64,000 bases of DNA from Zonotrichia leucophrys gambelii (GCF_028769735.1 NC_088200.1:71896046-71960045); one strand, 5' to 3'; positions 34,080-48,169 are shown, counted from the stretch's first letter. The notes: generated by a model not told the origin, from the letters alone. Numbers and translations are program-made.

Positions 34080-35258
34080 TTCATGTCCAGATTTTCATCC
34101 ACCAGCATACACCAGCATCCATTGTTCTTAACAGGGCTGCTTCCAAGGATTTCTTCCCCAGGTCTGTGCTCATGCCTGGGATTGCCCTGACCCAGGTGCA
34201 GCACCAGCCCCTGGCCTTGTTGTCATGGGCCCACCACTCAAGTTTGTCCAGGTGCCTCAGGATGGATCCCATCCTTCTGTTGTGCCAACTGCACCAACCT
34301 GCTCGGTGTCATTTGCAAAAGTGCTGAGGGTCCACTAAATCCTTCTGCCTGTGTCATCGACAAAAACAGCAAAGAGCGCCAGCCCAAAGACACAAGAGGA
34401 ACACCACTTGTCATCAGCCTCCACCTGGACACTGGGCCATGGACCACAACTCTGTCTGCATCCACCCAGCCATTCCTCCTCCATCCAGCAGTCCACCTTC
34501 AGCTGTATGTCTCCCTGATCTGGACATGAGGATGCCATGTGGGATGGTGGCATCAAAGGCCTTACAGAAGTTTAGATGGATGACACAAGTCACTCTTCCC
34601 TTGTCAGTCCTTGCAGTCACTACAGAAGGCCACAGATTGCTCAGTAGTCCCTTTATTCCCTTTTGAAAAATAGGAATGATGCTTTTATTTTCACAGTCAC
34701 TGGGGGCTTTTCCTGGGTGCTGTGACTTTACAAACATCACAAGGGTGTCCTGGCAACAATGTCATCCCTCAGGGCATTGGGGTGCCTCTAACCAGGCCCC
34801 ACAGGCTTGTGCCCATTCAGTTCCAACAGCTGCTCTTGAATCTGTTCTTCACCAACCCCCACCTGCAGCCTCAGGGAATCAAGAGGCACAGGAAGCCTGA
34901 TGGCCACTGAAATCTGAGGGAAAGAACTCATTGAGTACCTCGGCCTTCTCCAACTGCTGTCCCCAGTTCTCTTTTCTCCTTTATCGGGGGTACACTGTCC
35001 TTGGCCCTTCTTCCCAACTGATGTCCTTATAGAATCCCTTCTTGTTACTCTTCACACCCGTTTCCAAGCCCTGTTTAATTTTTGCTTTGGCCTTCCAGAT
35101 CCCATCCTTACATATCCAAACAGTATCCCTGTACTCTCCCCAGGTCACCAGTTCCTGCTCCCACTGGCAGTGTCTTCCTCTTACTCCTCAGTTTCAGGAG
35201 AAGATCCCCGCTTTTCTGTGGAAGTTTACTGTCCACCTTACTTGGTTCCTTACACATC
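34080..35258 (-). mobile_element. CR1 LINE, reverse-transcriptase part (3' piece of an LTR-split element)
   Basis: On the minus strand, blocks of CR1 reverse transcriptase are readable: SIIPIFQKGIKG, RVTCVIHLNFCKAFDATIPH, WSMAQCPGG, then SGVPLVSLGWRSLLFLSMT and the LDKLEWWAHDNKA-like region. Stops and shifts are frequent. At 35258 it is interrupted by an LTR insertion. The N-terminal continuation of the same strand is found on the other side at 35636-36045. Confidence 0.8.
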
Positions 35259-35635
35259 TGTGATGGTGTTCACAGGGGTCTTAGGATGAGGGAAGAGACG
35301 AGAATGTTGACTCCATGTTTCAGAACTCTTGATTTATTATTTAATATATATATTATATTAAAACTATACTAAAAGAATAGAAGAAAGGATTTCATCAGAA
35401 GGCTAGATAAGAATAGAAAAAAAAAAAGAAGATAACAAAGGCTTCTGTCTCAGACAGAGAATCTGAGTCAGCTGTGATTTGCCATTATTTAGAAGCAACT
35501 CTATGAGACCAATGCCTCATGCCGCATTCCACAGCAGCAGATAATCATTGTTTACATTTTGTTCCTGAGGCCTCTCAGCTTCTCAGGAGAAAAAAATCCT
35601 AAGGAAAGGATTTTTCACAAAATGTGTCTGTGACA
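35259..35635 (-). mobile_element. Solo LTR, second family, copy A (inserted in CR1)
   Basis: In minus-strand orientation it runs from TGTCACAGACACATTTTGTG to GTGAACACCATCACA, with TG...CA ends and 377 bp. The flanks CACATC (35253-35258) and CATATC (35636-35641) are an imperfect 6-bp target-site duplication. Near its 3' end are AT-rich TATATTAT and AATAAA-type sequences. The same family occurs at 36964-37366, 45289-45670 and 59503-59907. It carries no coding region. Confidence 0.82.
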
Positions 35636-36045
35636 CATATCAGCTTGGAAAGGTCTTCTGCTCCAAAAAAAGTCTCATTAAAAGGTTGCCAGCTCTGATC
35701 AGGTCCTCTGTTCCTAAAGACATCCCAGCAGATCTCACCCACCAAATCTTTGTCTATCTGGAAATTCCTTCTGCTGAAGTTTAGGGTCCTGACCTGTCTC
35801 CTCACCAGGCCAGTGTTCTTCAAGGTCAGGAGCTCACCCAGGGCAGGGTCACCACTGACCAGAAGGGAATTAGTGCTGGCTTTGATGATGGGATGGCTCT
35901 GGCACCTTCCCCCTGTGGGTGATGTGCACAGAGGCCTGTGCCTGTGCAGAGGTTCACAGGGCCCTTGTGCCACACAGCAGGACTCAGGATGGAGACGAGG
36001 GGGCCATGGAGTTCTTTCCACACCCTGCACAGTGCTGCTCTTCAC
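35636..36045 (-). mobile_element. CR1 LINE, pre-RT region (5' piece of the LTR-split element)
   Basis: A minus-strand open frame carries a block typical of the region just before the CR1 reverse transcriptase (VRTLNFSRRNFQIDKDLVGE, then WDVFRNRGPDQSWQPFNETF). It stands in the correct order relative to the RT piece at 34080-35258, so both are one insertion split by the LTR. Confidence 0.8.
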
Positions 36046-36064
36046 TGGCCCTTGCCAGCAGTTT

Positions 36065-36300
36065 GGGCCAAATTAGAATCATAAAATGTCCTGACTGGGA
36101 AGGGACACATCCGGATCTGGAAGTCAGCTCCTGGCCTTGTACCACACAGCTTCATGAATCTCACCATGTCCAAACACTTCTTGAACCCTGTCAGGCTTGG
36201 TGCAATGACCAAGGGGAGCTTGTTCCAGTGTTCAACCAATCCCTGGATGGAAAACTGTTTCCTAATATCCAACCTAAGATCCCCTGACACAGCTCCATGT
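36065..36300 (-). mobile_element. CR1 LINE 3' end
   Basis: The minus strand encodes LDIRKQFSIQGLVEHWNKLP, then the SLTGFKKCLDM block and the 3' tail (plus strand AGAATCATAAAATGTCCTGA). It is a separate, 5'-truncated copy that abuts the longer CR1 at 35636-36045. Confidence 0.82.
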
Positions 36301-36963
36301 CATTCTGACTTAGAGCAGCATTCTGGGAAAGGCAGAGCCTGGGCAGCAGAGCCTGAGATGCACCTGGGCTTCTTGACCTGATGGATCCTCCTACATTTTT
36401 TTCTGTCCCCTTCTTCTTCTCTCCTCCTCCTTTCCTTTCCTTTCCTGGCCAGCATTCCATCCCATTTTCCTTGGCCTCCAATCTTTTTGTTTGCCTTGCC
36501 TTTGGTTTTCATTTTCCTGGTAGGATCCTGCAAACCTGCCCACCCCACAGGCAGGAAAAGCCACTATTGTCTGGAGTCAATTCTTGTTTTTAACCAAAGA
36601 GAGGTCAATTTACATCCTTTCCTCTGAAAGGCCTATCTGCCCTTCCACATCTACCAGGGACTCTTACCACATTCTCAGGAAGTAAAGCTGGAGGCGCCTA
36701 AACCAGGCAGTTTGGGGTTAATGCTTGGCAGAAGGCAGCCTGGAGGTGTCAGTGACCAATTGCCAAATCATCACCTCAGTTCTGCAGAGAAGATGCTGGT
36801 TTTCATCATTCACATCTTGCACAGTCCACCCACCCCAAAACAGATTGGATGTAACTGTGATGAAGAACAAGCTGAGCAAAAATCCTCTGAAGTTGACTTT
36901 GTTGTTGACTCTGAAGGTACACTTTGTTTTTCCAGATAAAGTTTTGGTATTTGATTAAACACA

Positions 36964-37366
36964 TGTCACAAACACATTTTATGAAAAATCCTTTCCTTAG
37001 GATTTTTTCTCCTGAGAAGCTGAGAGGCCTCAGGAACAAAATGTAAGCAATGATTATCTGCCGCTGTGGAATGCAACAGGTGGATGTGTGATTGGTCTCA
37101 TGTGGTTGTTTCTAATTAATGGCCAGTCACAGTCAGCTGGCTCAGACTGTTTGGTCAGTCACAAGACTTTACTATCATTCCATTCTTTTTCTATTGCTTG
37201 CAAGCCTTCTGAAGAAATCCTTTCTTCCATTTTTTTTTAGTATAGTGTTAATATATCTTTTCTTTTTAATATAATATATATTATAAAACAAGAAATCAGC
37301 CTTCTGAAACACAGAGTCAGATCCTCGGCTCTTCCCTCTTCCTGGGACCTCTGTGAACACCACACA
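36964..37366 (+). mobile_element. Solo LTR, second family, copy B
   Basis: It starts TGTCACAAACACATTTTATG and ends GAACACCACACA. A perfect 6-bp duplication AACACA flanks it (36958-36963 and 37367-37372). It shares the conserved block TCCTTTCCTTAGGATTTTTT, the GCAACAGGTGGA region and AT-rich TATA/polyadenylation-like sequence with the other copies. Confidence 0.85.
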
Positions 37367-37372
37367 AACACA

Positions 37373-40240
37373 TTCCTAATACATTTGATTAAAAACTCCA
37401 ATTTGGGGTTACAAGGTATTATTGTGTGGCACGAGGAATCCAGTAAACCCAGGAGATGGGCTGCTTTTGGGAGGCACAGCAGAAAGTACCTCACTGCCCA
37501 AGACACCTTATTCCAGTGTTTGTGGAGCTGACATACACCTGCCTTTTGGATTCCACCCATGTCTCTGCCATCTTCTCTGTCTGGCAGAGAGGGGGATGGA
37601 TCCATCCAGGTCTTGCCTGGTAATCCCACCTGTTCTGCTTTACTGCTCCACTATTCCGAATGCTTGTCCACAAAGCACCAGTGTGTGCAGCAGTGTCTTC
37701 TCGGAAGTCTGAAGCAAAGCCCACCCAGAGCCCTTCCCCTGTTGTCATCTTGACTTTGAGGTCTCTGGAACCCCAAGCCTCAGGCTGTGAGAGCACTCTG
37801 TTCCTCCTCATGCCTGTCACTGGCCTTGGGGGTCTCCTCAGCTGAAGGACCTCCCCACACAGTTTTCAACCACAGACTCCACCAGCACCTTCACCTGCAC
37901 ACATCAAAACCTTTTCCTCAGCCCAAAAGCCTGAAAAGTTGTGAAGCAGCCCCCCTGCACAGAAGGCTGTGGATGTGGAGTAGCCCTTCCAGCAGCTTCC
38001 CCACCAGCACTTGTTGGAGAGAGGAGGCTGCCAGGGACTTCAGAGCACCCAGACTCTGGTGGGACAGGAAGACTGCAGCTGGCTGGTCCAGAGACATCCT
38101 CTCCATCAACTCCATATGGCTTTCAATAGGAGGCCTCGTCCTGCTGGCTGGGATTTGGCCCACACAGATGGCTGGAGGTCACCCTGTTGGCGGCTGCATC
38201 GTGGCCAGTGTGCTGGACAAGGGCCAGGCAGCCACTTTAGAAGGAGGAGATTGGCCACAAGCAAGTCCTCAGGCACCCAGAGGGAGCAGGAACACAGGGC
38301 CAACAAGGCAGAAATTGTTCATGGGCAGCTGCCTATTTGGAAGTGGCATGAGACAGGGGAGAGGCACCAGCTCTGCTGCACCACTGATGTACAGGTGCTA
38401 CAATACTCCTCATCCTAAAGCCTCTAATTTTTCTGTTGGAATCTGGATTATCAAGCTCTGAAAAGGATGAACATCTGAAGGAAGACAGGATCTCGAAGAT
38501 ATCTCATTTACAATTCATCATTTGCTGCCTCCTGGCAGACAGGGCTTTCTTTACTCAGAAACCTTGCCTAATTTACATATATATGCACAGCAGTGTACCC
38601 TAGCTCCCCTTACTCCTAAATAAAATAAGCTTTGACTATGGTGTATTCCCAGGTACTACAGGGTGTCCTGCCAAGATCCCTTCTCAGCAGTAAGCATCAC
38701 ACATGCGCCACACTCATCAGGATGGGACACAGCTGCCATCAGCTAAGATGTGGAAGCTGTCAAGTGCTGCTGGGCTAGAAAAGCTCTTACAAGGACTGGA
38801 GGAAGCTTGTTTTGGAAACTCAGTTCCTTCCCTTTGAAATAAAGGCCTGAATTCTGCTGTTTGTCAGGCACCTTGCCCTCCATTGTTCCATTTCCCTGGA
38901 TGCAGGGAAACTTGTACATGGGTGATACGTGAAAGTTCTTGAGAGCAATTTTCGTTAGGACCATCCACTTGTAATTAATGTTTATATCACTCCTGAGGTA
39001 CAGAGGTGACATTGCAGAGCATGTCATCCAGCTGTTTAAAACTAAGGACCAGGAGTCTGTCAATGTTAAACTGCATTTTTTTTTTCCTTTTAATTTCAGC
39101 TGGAACAACTCTGTCTAAATAAACTGATATTCTTCCCACACACAACTCTTGTAGAAAGGGACTTGGAAGAGTGTGACAGTGGTAAAAGTTATTCCTTCCT
39201 CCTTTCCCCCACCATCACTGATGGACAATGTGGTTTGTCCTAAGACTGGAACAGCAAAAGGGAATTGCAGGAGGGACTGCCTGTGCACTCTCATAATTAA
39301 TGCATTCCAGAGATGGGGGAGCAGAGATGTTTGGTTTTGGTGCACATCTGCCTGCAAAAGTGCATAAAATGCTGCTGGAGACTGGAACAGCTGGACTCAT
39401 GAAGTTGCAGGCAGCTTCTGAGTGGAACACATGCAAACCCCCACACTCCCTGCAGGAATGCCTGCAGGCTACATTAACTGTAGTAATGTTAGTAACTGTA
39501 GTAATGTAGAAAGTCTGGGGAACACTCACTTCTGGACAGAACAGAGATAAAACCTCATCAAGTGTCTCTATAGGAGCTTTGTTCCTTTGTTATTGTGCAT
39601 TCCACAAGGCCAAAGACTGTAAACCTGTGTTTCCAGCTGAACCTGCTGGTACAAGAACCCTTCAGACACAGGCTGTCAAGGAAATCTGAGACTTGCTGGA
39701 CCAAGCCACACCTGCTCTGAGGTGAGTTCTGCAGAGCCAGGGACAGGGAGGGTTCGGGAGCTCTCTGACAAGCTGCCTTGTACAGCTAAGGAGAGGGTAA
39801 ACATGTCACAGCTGTGGAAACAGGACAGCTTGTCACCACTGTGGGAGAGCAAAGCTGCTGCCCTGGGCAGGGGGCAGCCACCATGTGCTTCACTGTTTAT
39901 CTGTCATCTCAGGAAGGGAACTTAGAACAGCTCTGGTTTCGTTCCATTGGAACTTCAAAAGACAAGAAGTCAAGATTTATTTTCTTTAGCCCAAGGGAAA
40001 TTTTGGGTTCCTTCTTGTTTCAGTTTTGCAGTAGGGAGGTGTGGGGAGAGTGTTTGGGTAAATGCCAAAACCACATTTAATATTTTTATTGCTTCAGTTA
40101 GAGTATTTGTACTTTTTTAATAGAAGACTAATACCCTACACCAAAACTAGGAAACATTTAAAATCTTTATTTCTGCTTCAGTTTCACAGCCATCAGCTAT
40201 TAAAAAACAATGGGAAAAGTAACCAGAGTATCACATCTCG
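37373..40240. other. Intergenic sequence without recognised gene
   Basis: GC is somewhat higher between about 37.4 and 38.4 kb, where overlapping open frames of 100-220 codons exist on both strands (for example plus strand 37787-38461 and minus strand 37491-37820). A 121-codon frame lies on the minus strand at 38743-39108. None has a domain, splice pattern or family similarity I recognise. The region may be an old, unrecognised repeat. Confidence 0.45.
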
Positions 40241-40244
40241 TAAA

Positions 40245-40560
40245 GTCATAAAATCACAGAGTGGTTTGGGTTGCAAGGGACACTTAAAGAGTGTCTAGTT
40301 CCAACACCCCTGCCATGGTATCATACCCTGCTGCCCACACTGCTGTTTCTGCTCCAGGACATTTTTGGCTTTCTGGGCTGTCTGAGCTCATTGCCAGCTC
40401 ATCTCGATCTTCTCATCTGCCAACACCCCAAGTCCTTCTCCTCACAGCTTTCATTCCTGCCTGTGTTTGTGCCTGGAATTGCCCTGATCCAGGTGCAGCA
40501 CCTTGCATATCCATTCAGTTTACATCAAAGCTCCATTCTGCTTAGCACAAGAAAACTGAT
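40245..40560 (-). mobile_element. CR1 LINE 3' fragment
   Basis: The plus strand begins AAAATCACAGAGTGGTTTGG, then GTTGCAAGGGACACTTAAAG, the reverse complement of the CR1 3' end. It continues into the decayed C-terminal region that includes the CAGGTGCAGCACC-type sequence. Confidence 0.75.
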
Positions 40561-40903
40561 AATGAAAATTAGTGTGAACACCTGCGCCTCCAAACTGAAT
40601 CTTAGCTTCAGGTATTCTTTCAGTGCTGAGTCTCATGAAAAAATACCATGACCACTGCAAGGTGACACAGCCTCCAGGGAAGTGGTGCTGATCCTGAACA
40701 TCCTTGGCTGTTCAAATGATGGCATGCTGGTCTCCTGGGTGCTGAGCCAGAGCCATGCTAGGAATATTCAAGGCCTTATAATAAATGTAAGGGGGGGGGC
40801 ATTACTTCTCTGTTCTTCTGTGCTTTCCTGGGCCAAAACAAAGCTACACAAGTATTCAGTTTTTCCTGGGGCAATCTGTGCCAAATAAAGATGTAATTTT
40901 TTT

Positions 40904-40937
40904 GGGGGGGCGGGGGGCGAAGGGGTGGGAGGGGGAT
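40904..40937 (+). repeat. G-rich tract
   Basis: Runs of 7, 6, 4, 3 and 5 G's occur within about 34 bp (GGGGGGGCGGGGGGCGAAGG, then GGTGGGAGGGGG). The pattern satisfies the usual G-quadruplex motif. A shorter G9 run lies near 40791-40799. Confidence 0.85.
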
Positions 40938-41847
40938 GTTCAGCACACACTGTAATTTAAGAAAGTAGTTTTCCCTTGAATGTGAATCTTAGATGCTAAC
41001 TGAAATCACAGATGGACACATGTGTGCAGAGGTGAAACCTCTCATCGAGCAACTGTCATATAAACATTAAAATTCAGAAAACATTCAGGTGCAGCCGACC
41101 TACCTTAGTAGGGGCAAAAGCTTCACCACTTTTTCCACTGTAGCGACTGTCTTAATAAAGAGAGATCACCCTTACTGGTAATCTCTGCATTATCTGGATC
41201 CTTAGTCACCCACAGCTGCAGCAAAAATTAATTGTAATTTGAACAGTTAGGTTAATTAATAATTAATAATTATTTAATAATTAATATATAATTAATGTAA
41301 AAAACTGTTTGTTTATTTTAAAAAGATAACACATATTTTACTTTCAGGTAGAATAATTATGGAGTTGCCTTCATAAGTTTTGGATTTCTAACTACCATTG
41401 TTGGCAACAATAAACTATACTTCTCTGACATCTTTCAGGAGAACAATTCCACTGTTCAGGTACTGCTTGTCAGGGAATTCTCTTCATCTCATGGAGGGAG
41501 AGTCACTGGGCTAATTAGAATATCTACACTGCTTTTCCAGTTTTTCTTACCAACAGGCAAAACTGTCACTTTCATTTTTACTCTACTCCCACAGTTTATA
41601 GTTGGCAGAGGCTGAAAACTGTGCTCAACTCTTCATTTAGCTAAAAAAATCCACTTAATGAAATCCATGCCTTTGCATGATTAAATGCCACATCAAAAAG
41701 AGCATTTGCAGAATGGAGTTTGAAGAGCTGACCCAGTTTGTCACACCCCCTAAGCCTCACTGACTCCTGCCTCCCTCAGCATGGTCCTGCTCATCTGGTG
41801 ACGGAGCTGGCTGGATTTGCTGGCCCATCAGAAAACCACAACCCAGT

Positions 41848-42372
41848 TGTTATAGGCAAAAGTTAAGTTAATTTAAATTAGGACATAGTTCAATTATATT
41901 GCATTAATTTTGTTATAGCAATTGTATTACGTTAAGAAGAGGAGGTTATTGGAATGTTCTAGGAGAAGGGCCCAGGGTTTGGTGGAAGGGCGGTGTGGCA
42001 GGGCAAGGCGAGGTCGAAGAGTGATTGGATGGAAGATCTGACCAATCATTCGAAGCCTTGCAGAAACGATTGGTCCAGAATGACCAATGAGAAGCCTGGA
42101 AATGGACCAATCATCATGCGGATCCAAAATGGACCAATCCTGGACTCGAAGGGGGCTGTAAATGGGGGGAGTTACATTGGGTCAGGGTTCTTCTTTTTGG
42201 AAGCTTGTTTGCTGGGGAGAGCCCTGTATACTTGGGGTTAGTGCACTGTTTTGGTTTTGGCTCACTGTGTGGGTGCCTGGGCTTATCCTGGGTACTTCGT
42301 TCCTTGTAGCTATTTTAATAAACGAGAACCTCTTTCTCCAGAGAAAGTTTGGCCTTGTTCATACTCGTAACA
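41848..42372 (+). mobile_element. LTR of an endogenous retrovirus, third family, rich in CCAAT boxes
   Basis: A 525-bp element has inverted ends TGTTATAGG...CTCGTAACA. Seven CCAAT boxes in either orientation occur between 41948 and 42138 (CCAAT at 42042, 42084, 42107, 42134; ATTGG at 41948, 42024, 42069). An AATAAA lies at 42317-42322, followed by a T/G-rich end. No matching target-site duplication is visible at the two ends. It may therefore be one end of a provirus that has lost the rest, or a rearranged copy. I see no gag, pol or env coding region next to it. Confidence 0.7.
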
Positions 42373-45160
42373 CCGACACCTCAGGAGCAGCCGTGGCTGG
42401 GTCTGCAGTGGCAGCAGCTCTGACAGAGCTCTGCCAGCCAAGGGCAGCCTCCCCACACACACACGGGGGCTGAAGGACCTCTCCTCTGATGTTATTTCTA
42501 TTCCCTGTCCCCTGATTCCCCCAGGAACCTAGGGAAGAAGTTGCCAAGACAGTGGGGCAGAGTGATGGGGGTCGGTGAGCGCTGACTCTCGCAATCCATG
42601 TTTGTACCAGCATCAAAGGAGCCACCTGAGATAATTCTGATCATTTCAGGAACCAGGAATGCAAAATTCAGAACTGATTTTATTCCAATATTAAGTATAA
42701 AATTAGGAACCACACAAAGCTATTGAAAAGGGCTTCAGTGGTGAAAGACTGTTTTTAAAATTGCTTACCTACGGAATGAACATTTTTCTCTCTGTGTTCT
42801 GCCGTCCTGCAAACTGTTCAGCCCCAAGTTACATGCTCCATAATGAACTTCTCAGTCCCAACTTGATGGCATGTTTTGCATTGGAGGGGTCCTTCATTTA
42901 ACGTGTAACCAGGGGTGTATTGCATATCAAGGCACTACAAATAGAAGGGAAAGGACAGCACCCAGGTTTATAGCCAACACCGTCTAATCAGAGTTTGCAG
43001 TGCAGGTACATCAGGTCAAGGCTCACTCTGCACTTCAAACTGCTACACAGTTTTCACCTGTCTTTTTAGAAAAGATGGTTCCATGATAGCATAACATTAC
43101 TTATTTATTGTCTTCAAGCTGCTTGCTTATTATAGAGACTGAGTACCTTGCCAAATCGTCACAAAACTTTTCCTTCCAAACACAGAAGGTATTTCTCTGC
43201 TCCCTGCCTGGCGGATCTGTGATGAAAAACAGATGGTATTTGTTCATTTGTCATATTAAACTAAACTTCCCTTCCCACAAACAAAACACTCTTCTGGAAT
43301 GGCTTGGTTGATTGCTGTCATTAACACACCTCTCTAGGAAGCAGTAATTATCCAGCCACTCACTCACCGACCTCCTGCCCACAGCTACTCATTCCTTCTG
43401 CCTCTTCATTGTGCCTTAAATGCCACGTAGGAGACTCAGAATGTTCAACTATTGGGCATTAAATATTTAAATTATTTTCAAATTAGGTGTACAGTCTAGC
43501 ACTTCAAAGCTCAGAGCAGTGCATGCATTCTTTTAAAGGTAGCGACTTTAATATGCTGAAAGAGAAGCTTTGTTCTTTGCTGTCAAAAATAAAAAAAAAA
43601 GGAAGAGAAAAAAAGAAAAAATTGAAAAAGGAAAAAAGGGAAAAGCAGGAAGGTGAAAGAGTAAAATAAATTAAAAACTAACAGCCCACCAACCTTCCCT
43701 GCTCTGTTCACAGCTGCCTAAGTTAATAATTTTCTGTTCCTTCTGTGATCATCAACAGGAAAATCGAGGGGAATGAAATTCAATGGGCAAACTTCCTGGG
43801 AAAGAACGCTTAAGAAAAAAAAAGAGGCAAAATAACTATGAACTCTCTCAGATAGCTATTATGCTTGAGAAGTACTGAAGAAAAGGATTTACCTATGCCT
43901 GTACATGCAGTTTCATTTATTCAATGTGATTAAGTGGAAGCCGCTGATTAAACACTTTTCTGAATTTTAGCCAGTAAATGAAATTTTGCAGAGTCCTGAG
44001 TACTCTTCCACTAGTATGAACATGTCCATGAAACTTTCAAGTAAAACTTCCTATTTCCATCATTCTTCTAAACATCATACAGATAATAGCACACTGTTCA
44101 GAGTCAGTGCTTTCTTAAACTGAACCGTGTCTTTATTAATTTTATTTACTAGAAATTCACTCTAGAAATGCACTACTTCAAGAAAAGTCAGTAAAAATAC
44201 TCTCTCAGCAATCACATGAGTTGATGCAGGTGTATCTGAAATTCTTGCAATACTCTCCTTTTATATGATCCATGTCTTTGACTAGGACACAACGTCTGTG
44301 GTTGAGTTGAATCTCAGGTGCAGGTATCTGGGTGAGGAGGGAGGGAAGGGCAGCAATTCTGCACCCCCCTGACACCACCCAAGCCCCTTGGGGCACCAGC
44401 TGGAGTAGATGGTACCTGCTCCACCTTCCTGCCACTTACCCAGTGGCTTCAAGAGAAAAAAATTAATCTATTCACTTAAAAGCAAACAAATTGTGATAAA
44501 AAAAAGCCAACAAATCACAGAACTGGTCAGTTCAGAACAGCATTTCATAGCAGATAATCAAGATGTGATTCACCTGAAGGAGGACAGGCATTTGCATCTG
44601 ATCAATTGGCACTGGCTGGCTCAGTGGTCAGGGAGAGGAGGAGGAGGAGGGGGAAGAAGAGGATGGCAAGAAAAGCATTTCTGTGCTGTAGTTCTTACAA
44701 AATGCAGAACTAGGGTGGGTCAGCTCAGCAGCAATTTCAAGGTAACACTTTTCCCTGTCAACTGCAAAAACCATGTCAAGGAGGCATGACCAGAGATAAT
44801 TTCCTCTCAGTTTAGCTGTAGTGAAATCAATTGATCGTGTACTTTGCTTTATTTGTTGTGATCGATGCAGTACAAATTTTCCTTTGACTCTTCCCTCTGC
44901 CTCACTACTTCTAAACACATTTGTACCAGCAGCAGTGTTGACACAGGCCTGGTTACCTGTGACAGGCATTAAAACAAGACAGCCTGCTGCAAACACAAGT
45001 GGAATGTAGAGATGAAGAGCAGGCACTTCAAACTGAACCTGGCTATGAATGAACTTTGCAAAAAAACCCAGAAAATTACAAAAAAAAAACCCCACACTGA
45101 AGAATTGCAGCCATGCAGGAGGGCGTATTTAAAAGGAGTGTAGACGTGGCATTTGGGTAC
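42373..45160. other. Intergenic sequence without recognised gene
   Basis: This stretch holds A-rich low-complexity DNA near 43590-43670 and a GGA-rich stretch near 44630-44665. A 155-codon open frame on the minus strand (44628-45095) starts in and crosses the latter. I find no similarity to a known protein. Confidence 0.5.
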
Positions 45161-45164
45161 AGGG

Positions 45165-45250
45165 TTTAGTGGTGGGCTTGGCAGAGCTGATTTAATGGTT
45201 GGATTTGATGATCTTAGAGGCGTTTTCCAGCCTTAATGATTCTGTGTTCT
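45165..45250 (+). mobile_element. CR1 LINE 3' tail
   Basis: The short terminal CR1 piece TTTAATGGTTGGATTTGATG, then ATCTTAGAGGCGTTTTCCAG, ends in the typical ATTCTGTG. Confidence 0.75.
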
Positions 45251-45288
45251 GTCTCTGCACTCCACAGGCTGAACAGTAGAACTCACCA

Positions 45289-45670
45289 TGTCGCAGACAT
45301 CTTTTATGAAAAATCCTTTCCTTAGGATTCTTCCTCTTGAAAGGCCGAGAGGCCTCAGGAACAAAATGTAAACAATGATTATCTGCTGCTGTGGAATGCA
45401 ACAGGTGTATCTTTGATTGGCCCATGTTGGATGTTTCTAGTTAATGGCCAATCACAGCCCATCTCGGACAGAGAGTCCGAGCCACAAACCTTTCTTATCA
45501 TTCCTCCTTATTCTATTCTTAGCTAGCCTTCTGATGAAATCCTTTCTTCTATTATTTTAGTATTGTTTTAATGTAATATATATAATAAAATAATAAATCA
45601 AGCCTTCTGAAACATGGAGTCAAATCCTCGTCTCTTCCCTCAGTCTAAGACCCCTGTGAACACGGTCACA
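45289..45670 (+). mobile_element. Solo LTR, second family, copy C
   Basis: It starts TGTCGCAGACATCTTTTATG and ends GTGAACACGGTCACA. The flanks TCACCA and CCACCA (45283-45288 and 45671-45676) are an imperfect 6-bp duplication. It shares long blocks with copies A, B and D. An AT-rich TATA/AATAAA region lies at about 45579-45600. Confidence 0.8.
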
Positions 45671-46541
45671 CCACCACATCCTGGAGTGCAGCAGAGCCCA
45701 GAGAGAAACTTCCTTGGAAGGGGTTTTTGGGGCAGATCTGATATTGGACAGAAACACACAGAGAAAAACACAGGTTTTGCCTCTACACAGACAGCACTTT
45801 TTTTTTTTTTCAAATGAATGCAGAAAAATGTGGTTACAATAAAGAAAAACAAGCAAACAAGGGTCACTAATTTATATATCACGCCAAACAGCTCCCTCTT
45901 TAACCAGCAGAACCAGGAAGAACAAGGTATACATAATAAATCCTTGCTGCATTATTTGATGAACTAACAAGAGGAATTCATGAGAAGGAGGAAAAGAAAT
46001 GCATTTATAAACTCAAGGTGTTAATGCATAAATAGGCATAAAAGAGTGTGCTAAAAAATTCTGAAATTCTGTGCTTCCCTTTGTGGCATTTAATAAATAG
46101 CTAGAAATCACACAAATATCTCAAAAGTTAAAAGTTTCCATGACATTTTTACCCCAGGCATTAGAAGTATAAACTGTTAAGTATATAAAGATAACCTTTA
46201 CACCTGACTATCTGCTTTTAATTATGTAGTAAGTTTTATAAGCCATAATGTACTATATCCCCTCTTAAAAATTAAAATAATTTGAGCAAAATATCAAATA
46301 TTGTGAGGCACTCTGCTGGAATTAAGTCTTTTTTTGAAATGCAAGTGCAAAAAATATCCTCAGCACAAAATCAGTCACATTTCTGGCAATGCAGGTTTCT
46401 TATCCTACTCATTTCTATGTATTTCAATGCTTTAACATAACAATATTAGAATTTAATTTGGAGACAATCTTGATGGCACAGTCCATTTTTATTTCCCAAC
46501 AGATTCTTCATTTGTGCATTCCCCAGGATTATGGCCATGAC

Positions 46542-48165
<1,624 letters not shown>

Positions 48166-48169
48166 GGCC

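Noticed and set aside
37400..38460. Overlapping frames of 100-220 codons on both strands, considered as an ERV internal region or a gene
   Set aside because: No protease, polymerase or envelope motifs and no consistent frame. Moderately raised GC explains the lack of stops.
38743..39108. 121-codon minus-strand frame
   Set aside because: No similarity I recognise. It could be an old repeat or chance, and nothing supports translation.
44628..45095. 155-codon minus-strand frame ending in a serine/proline repeat
   Set aside because: The C-terminal part is a GGA/TCC simple repeat and the rest has no recognised domain or exon signals.
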